DNA of 64,000 nt, from the NCBI RefSeq assembly GCF_001613125.1, contig NZ_BDBT01000031.1:1-64000 (forward strand). Reading direction: 5' to 3'. This stretch comes from Nocardia shimofusensis NBRC 100134 (lineage in GTDB: Bacteria > Actinomycetota > Actinomycetes > Mycobacteriales > Mycobacteriaceae). A program made the translations under genes and the position numbers. This document shows positions 60,132 through 64,000 of this stretch, in pieces. Every line of letters starts with the position of its first letter. Within the stretch, counting starts at the first letter, position 1. A model generated the notes under the pieces. It did not search any database and was not told the DNA's origin. It saw nothing but the letters and a program-made list of their open reading frames with translations.

Positions 60132-60364
60132 GCGAGTGCGACGTCCCGCCCCGGCAGATCCGCGCGAGCCTGCCGAGGCGGGTGCGCGCGGCGGTGCGGG
60201 CGGCGCTGTGGTGGCTGGATTCGGTGGTCGGCGGCCAGGACTATCAGCGCTATGTCGCGCACCTGCGCCGCCGCCACCCGGACCACCCGGTGCCGAGCGA
60301 GCGTGAGTACTGGCGGGACCGGCACACCCACGCCGAGAGCAATCCGGCGGGCCGCTGCTGCTGA
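60128..60364 (+). CDS. YbdD-like (DUF466) small protein, partner of CstA
   Basis: 78 residues of the YbdD/YjiX family, always found after cstA-type transporters. Family block: RRVRAAVRAALWWLDSVVGGQDYQRYVAHLRRRHPDHPVPSEREYWRDRHTHAE with a C-terminal Cys pair. GTG 60128 overlaps the cstA stop (GTGA). YbdD-like proteins are needed for CstA function in E. coli, although the mechanism is unclear. Confidence 0.92.
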   Translation: MSECDVPPRQIRASLPRRVRAAVRAALWWLDSVVGGQDYQRYVAHLRRRHPDHPVPSEREYWRDRHTHAESNPAGRCC

Positions 60365-60415
60365 TCCGTGACGATGTCTGTTTTCCGCTAGCACGGTGGT
60401 CGCGCGACTGACATC

Positions 60416-61894
60416 GTGGAGGACGTGACGATCACGGCGTTGGATTTCGAGCGATGCTATCGGGCGGTCTCGACCCGCGACTCCCGCTTCGACGGGCAGT
60501 TCTTCACCGCCGTCCGGACGACCGGAATCTATTGCCGCCCTTCGTGTCCGGCGATCACCCCGAAACGGGTGAACGTGTCGTTCCTGCCGACCGCGGCGGC
60601 CGCGCAGCAGGCCGGGTACCGCGCGTGCCGCCGCTGCCTGCCGGACGCGGTGCCCGGGTCGCCGCTGTGGAACACCCGGGCCGATCTGGCCGCCAGGGCC
60701 ATGCGGCTGATCAGCGACGGCGTGATCGAACGCGGCGGCGTGCCCGCGCTGGCCGCGGCTCTGGGCTACTCCCAGCGGCAGTTGACCCGGGTGCTCACCA
60801 CCGAACTCGGCGCGGGACCGCTCGCGCTGGCCAGGGCGCATCGCGCGCACACCGCGCGACTGCTCGTGCAGACCACCGAGATGCCGATGTCGGATGTGGC
60901 GTTCGCCGCCGGATTCACCAGCATCCGCCAGTTCAATGACACCGTGCGGGAGGTCTTCGCCGTCAGCCCGACGGTCATGCGGTCCGAGGCGCGCCGCCGC
61001 GCCGACTCCCCCGCCCCCGCCGCCGACGGCGTCCTGACACTGCGGCTGCCCTACCGGGAACCGCTCGACCGCACCTGGCTGGAGTGGTTCCTCGGCGCGC
61101 ATGCGGCGCCGGGCGTGGAGCAGTGGTCGGGCGGGGTCTACACTCGGAATCTGCGCACCCCGCACGGGCACGCCACCGTGGCGCTGCGGATCCGGCCCGG
61201 ACATGTGCAGGCCGAACTCGCGCTGCGCGACATGCGTGATCTGGCGCCGACGGTGGCGCGAGTGCGGCATCTGCTCGACCTGGACGCCGACCCGATCGGT
61301 ATCGACGAGGTGCTCGGGAGCGAATTCGGCCCGGGCATCCGGGTGCCCGGCTGCGCCGACCCGGCGGAACTGCTCCTGCGCACCATGATCGGTCAGCAGA
61401 TCTCGGTCTCCGCCGCCGCCACGCACACCGGGCGGCTGGTGCGCGAACTCGGCGAGAGCGTGAGCGGCCCGCTGCCGCGCCTGTTCCCCACCGCCGCGGT
61501 CGTCGCCGAACAGGGCGCGCGGGTGCTGACCGGCCCGGCACGGCGCATCGAGGCGATCGTGCGGGCGGCGGAGGCCGTCGCCTCCGGTGACCTGGCGCTG
61601 CACCCGGGACGCACCGCAGTGGAACTGCGCACCGACCTGCTGGCGCTGGACGGCGTCGGCCCGTGGACAGCCGACTACGTCACCATGCGTCTGCTCGCCC
61701 ACCCCGACACGCTGCTCGGCAGCGACCTGGTCGCCCGGCGCGGCGCCGAACTGCTCGGCCTCGATCTGGGCGACACCTCCCGCTGGTCGCCCTGGCGTTC
61801 CTATCTGTCCATGCACCTGTGGAAGACCGCGCTGGCCGCGCGTGCCCCGGCCCGCCCGGCCGCCTCCGGCGACGATCGCCGCCGCGTCGGCTGA
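60416..61894 (+). CDS. alkA: Fused AdaA regulator/AlkA DNA-3-methyladenine glycosylase
   Basis: 492 residues in two parts. N-terminal Ada-type zinc domain with Cys residues in YCRPSCPA and CRRCLP, one of which accepts methyl from phosphotriesters; an AraC HTH (MSDVAFAAGFTSIRQFNDTVREVFAVSP) at about 160-185; C-terminal AlkA glycosylase with the helix-hairpin-helix LLALDGVGPWTADYVTMRLLAHPD and the catalytic Asp in LLGSDLVARRG. The fusion couples sensing of alkylation to base removal; it is known from mycobacteria (Rv1317c). An ogt gene follows. Confidence 0.93.
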   Translation: MEDVTITALDFERCYRAVSTRDSRFDGQFFTAVRTTGIYCRPSCPAITPKRVNVSFLPTAAAAQQAGYRACRRCLPDAVPGSPLWNTRADLAARAMRLISDGVIERGGVPALAAALGYSQRQLTRVLTTELGAGPLALARAHRAHTARLLVQTTEMPMSDVAFAAGFTSIRQFNDTVREVFAVSPTVMRSEARRRADSPAPAADGVLTLRLPYREPLDRTWLEWFLGAHAAPGVEQWSGGVYTRNLRTPHGHATVALRIRPGHVQAELALRDMRDLAPTVARVRHLLDLDADPIGIDEVLGSEFGPGIRVPGCADPAELLLRTMIGQQISVSAAATHTGRLVRELGESVSGPLPRLFPTAAVVAEQGARVLTGPARRIEAIVRAAEAVASGDLALHPGRTAVELRTDLLALDGVGPWTADYVTMRLLAHPDTLLGSDLVARRGAELLGLDLGDTSRWSPWRSYLSMHLWKTALAARAPARPAASGDDRRRVG

Positions 61895-61921
61895 CCACCC
61901 ATCACTGGAAAGCGAGTTCCC

Positions 61922-62482
61922 ATGTCCCCCAACGTCGCCGACTTCGCGACAACCGCGACCCCGATCGGCCCGTTCACCGCGCTCACCGACGCCGACGGCG
62001 CTGTCCTGGCCTCCGGCTGGACCGCCGACGCCGACCACCTGCGCCTGCTGATCCATCCGTCTCTGCGGCCCGGCGAACTCCGGGAGCGCGACTCGCTCGG
62101 CGCGGTCACCCGGGCGGTGGTCGCCTACCACGACGGCGATACCGCCGCGATCGACTCCGTGCCGGTGCGCCAGCATTCAGGGGAATTCCTCACCCAGGCA
62201 TGGGAGATCCTGCGCAAGGTTCCCGCGGGCGAGCCCGTCACCTACACCGCCTTCGCCGCATTGGCCGGACGGCCGCAGGCGACCCGCGCCGCCGCCAACG
62301 CCTGCGCGCGCAATGCCGCCGCACTCTTCGTCCCGTGCCATCGAGTGCTGCGCGTCGGCGGAGCGCTGGGCGGTTTCCGCTGGGGGTTGGCGGCCAAGCG
62401 GTGGTTGCTCGACCACGAGAGCGGGCTGTCACTTCGTGAGAGCGCGGGCGGCGGCGCCTCGGCCGTCTCCTCGTCGAGGTAG
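61922..62482 (+). CDS. ogt: Methylated-DNA--protein-cysteine methyltransferase
   Basis: 186 residues. Suicide repair enzyme for O6-methylguanine: acceptor Cys in ALFVPCHRVLRVGGALGGFRWG and the recognition helix AFAALAGRPQATRAAANACARN. ATG 61922, 27 bp after alkA. The two make a single adaptive-response operon, as in mycobacteria (alkA-ogt, Rv1317c-Rv1316c). Confidence 0.94.
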   Translation: MSPNVADFATTATPIGPFTALTDADGAVLASGWTADADHLRLLIHPSLRPGELRERDSLGAVTRAVVAYHDGDTAAIDSVPVRQHSGEFLTQAWEILRKVPAGEPVTYTAFAALAGRPQATRAAANACARNAAALFVPCHRVLRVGGALGGFRWGLAAKRWLLDHESGLSLRESAGGGASAVSSSR

Positions 62483-62511
62483 CGCCGACTGCCCCGGACG
62501 CGACGGCGGGC

Positions 62512-64000
62512 TCAGGCGACCGTCGCGTGCAGGGTCGAGCCGTCGCGACCACGAACGACGTGCAGGCGGCTGGGGATGCGCTGGCGCATCTCGTCGACGT
62601 GGCTGACGATGCCGACGACCCGGCCGCCCGCGCGGAGTTCGTCGAGGACCCCCATGACGGCGTCGAGGGTGTCGGAGTCGAGGCTGCCGAAACCTTCGTC
62701 GATGAACAGGGTGTCGAGCACGACTCCGCCGGATTCGGCGGCGACGGTGTCCGCCAGGCCGAGTGCCAGCGCGAGGGAGGCCATGAAGGTCTCGCCGCCG
62801 GAGAGGGTCTTGGCCGGGCGGATGGCGCCGGTGTAGTCGTCGCGGATGTCGAGGCCGAGACCGCCGCGCCTGCCGCGCGGCCCCGCCTTGTCGGTGTGCA
62901 CGAATTCGTAGCGCCCGCCCGACATCCGGCGCAGGCGGACCGAACCGGAGATCGCCACCTCCTCCAGCCGGGCGGCGAGCACGTAGGAGCGCAGGGACAT
63001 GCTCCGGTTGTTCTCGCCGCGGCCCGCGACGACGTCGGCGAGGCGATCGAGCTCGTCGTGGGCACGCCGGCGCGGAACCAGGCGCTCGGCCTCGCTCCAC
63101 AGCTGGGCGCCGAGTTCCTCGAGCGAGTGCACACGGCGGCTCGCTTCGGCGCGGGTCGCGATCGCCGCGTTCGAGCGTTGCCGAGCTTCCTCGACCGCCC
63201 GCTGCACCGCCGGTAGGTCGCCCGGTTCGGCCTCGGCGGCCGCCCGGATCTCGGGCTCGGCCAGGACGGCCTCGGCGGACGCGCGCAGTCGGTCGGCGGT
63301 CACGAGTTCGGACTCGATCTCGCTCTGCCGCTGCGGCGTTCGCGCGGCCGCTTTGACCACGTGGGCGTAGGCGCTCAGCCGGGCGACTTCCTCCGCGTCG
63401 TCGGGCAGCGGCGACTCCGGTGCGAAACCGGCCGCCGCGGCGAGGTTCTCGACCCGCTCGGCGACGACGGTGACCTGTCCGCGCGCGGAGGCGGCCGCCG
63501 AGCGCGCCTGGGCGAGTTCGGCGGCCGCGTCGACGAGGGCGTCCAGGCGCGCGCGGCGATCCTCGAAGCTGCTGTCCGCGCCTGCGGCTTCGCGCAGGCG
63601 CGCGCCTGCCTCGGCCAGGCGCGTTTCGGCGGCGCGGATGCCTGCGCCGATCTCACCGCGGCGCACCTGCGCGGCGCGCAACCCGTCCTGCACCCGAGAC
63701 TGTTCGTCGCGCAGGCGGGTGAGCTTCGTGTCCGCCGCGTCGAAGGTACTCGCGGTGTCGGCGGTGTCGGCGTGACGTCCGAGCGCCGAGCGCAGGGTCG
63801 CCGCCAGTTCGACGGGATCGGCGTCACCGCCACGGGCCAGCAGACCTTCGATCTCGCGTTCCAGCTCCGCGATGCGGACAGCGATCCGATCGCGCCGCTG
63901 TTCGGCCACGCGTTCGGCCTCGGCCGCGGCTTCCTCGGCACCCACCGACACCGCGTCGCCCGCGCTTTCCGCGGGCGCGGGATGCGCGGTCGAACCGCAG
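62512..64000 (-). CDS. sbcC: SbcC, ATPase subunit of the SbcCD nuclease (C-terminal part; N-terminus beyond window)
   Basis: The frame is open to the right edge, so only the C-terminal 495 or so residues are seen. Coiled coil about 1-330 of the visible part (Ala/Glu/Arg heptads), then the ABC ATPase end: signature LSGGETFMASLALALGLAD, Walker B-like VVLDTLFIDEGFGSLD, and the final DELRAGGRVVGIVSHVDEMRQRIP. SbcCD processes hairpins and blocked double-strand ends; sbcD is expected upstream (beyond 64000). The gene converges on ogt with 29 bp between stops. Confidence 0.92.
   Translation of the reverse strand, partial: CGSTAHPAPAESAGDAVSVGAEEAAAEAERVAEQRRDRIAVRIAELEREIEGLLARGGDADPVELAATLRSALGRHADTADTASTFDAADTKLTRLRDEQSRVQDGLRAAQVRRGEIGAGIRAAETRLAEAGARLREAAGADSSFEDRRARLDALVDAAAELAQARSAAASARGQVTVVAERVENLAAAAGFAPESPLPDDAEEVARLSAYAHVVKAAARTPQRQSEIESELVTADRLRASAEAVLAEPEIRAAAEAEPGDLPAVQRAVEEARQRSNAAIATRAEASRRVHSLEELGAQLWSEAERLVPRRRAHDELDRLADVVAGRGENNRSMSLRSYVLAARLEEVAISGSVRLRRMSGGRYEFVHTDKAGPRGRRGGLGLDIRDDYTGAIRPAKTLSGGETFMASLALALGLADTVAAESGGVVLDTLFIDEGFGSLDSDTLDAVMGVLDELRAGGRVVGIVSHVDEMRQRIPSRLHVVRGRDGSTLHATVA

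Noticed and set aside
1..64000. tRNA, rRNA or CRISPR loci
   Set aside because: No cloverleaf-type sequence, rRNA segment or repeat-spacer array was seen on reading both strands, though weak tRNA genes could be missed without a covariance search.

Overview
This window is about 64 kb of high-GC actinobacterial chromosome. It is most likely Nocardia or a close mycolic-acid relative. The pointers are mshB (mycothiol), a fused FO synthase (F420), gpgS (methylglucose lipopolysaccharide), pimE and an LpqW-like lipoprotein (PIM/LAM), an actinobacterial-type DapD and TatB. The gene order from htrA-tatB through gpgS-folP2, LOG proteins, dapE/dapD, fadD36, P5C dehydrogenase, dapC, fdxC, fbiC, mshB, lpqW, typA and pimE follows, in reverse, what I recall of the M. 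tuberculosis Rv1224 to Rv1157c segment. Large antisense open frames are everywhere because of the GC bias; they were not called as genes.

Region by region. 1-9.8 kb: protein quality control and export (htrA, tatB), an unrecognised HTH regulator, then gpgS-folP2 and two LOG-family proteins, divergent dapE/dapD, and an acyl-CoA synthetase. 9.9-12.7 kb: two paralogous DUF2236 proteins around a TetR regulator, with shared operator-like repeats. 12.7-18.6 kb: P5C dehydrogenase, DapC, ferredoxin and FO synthase. 18.8-28 kb: PH-domain membrane pair, mshB-lpqW operon, typA, a small basic Cys-rich protein under an IdeR-like box, a pterin dehydratase and pimE. 28-36 kb: cell-envelope and secreted proteins (Ala/Pro-rich protein, a Ser-Ile-Leu repeat protein, Tat-exported DUF1906 protein, an internally duplicated protein, CHAP hydrolase, a coiled paralogue pair, DUF305 plus LVIVD-type propeller).

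36-49 kb: TetR/methyltransferase, a four-gene operon with three roadblock proteins and one HTH protein but no GTPase, a 1.1-kb AT-richer stretch with a probable frameshifted secreted Cys-rich gene, TetR/P450 under a perfect palindrome, Uma2, YhhN, an AmpG-like transporter and a GMC oxidoreductase. 49-55.3 kb is the most accessory part: cspA, a DUF5753/DUF397 pair, a ComB-like gene cut by a complete IS3-family element, a GNAT/DUF1778 toxin-antitoxin pair, and a VapBC pair lying between the 3' end of ychF and a second, degenerate copy of that 3' end. 55.3-64 kb: ychF, AraC and VOC genes, cstA with its small partner, a fused AdaA-AlkA repair protein followed by ogt, and the C-terminal part of SbcC running off the right edge.

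Best candidates for something undescribed: the roadblock/HTH operon without a GTPase; the IdeR-like box placed directly on a probably leaderless start of a 58-residue Cys-rich protein; the nested inverted repeats before an unrecognised two-domain regulator; the Ser-Ile-Leu repeat protein; and the duplicated ychF end around vapBC.
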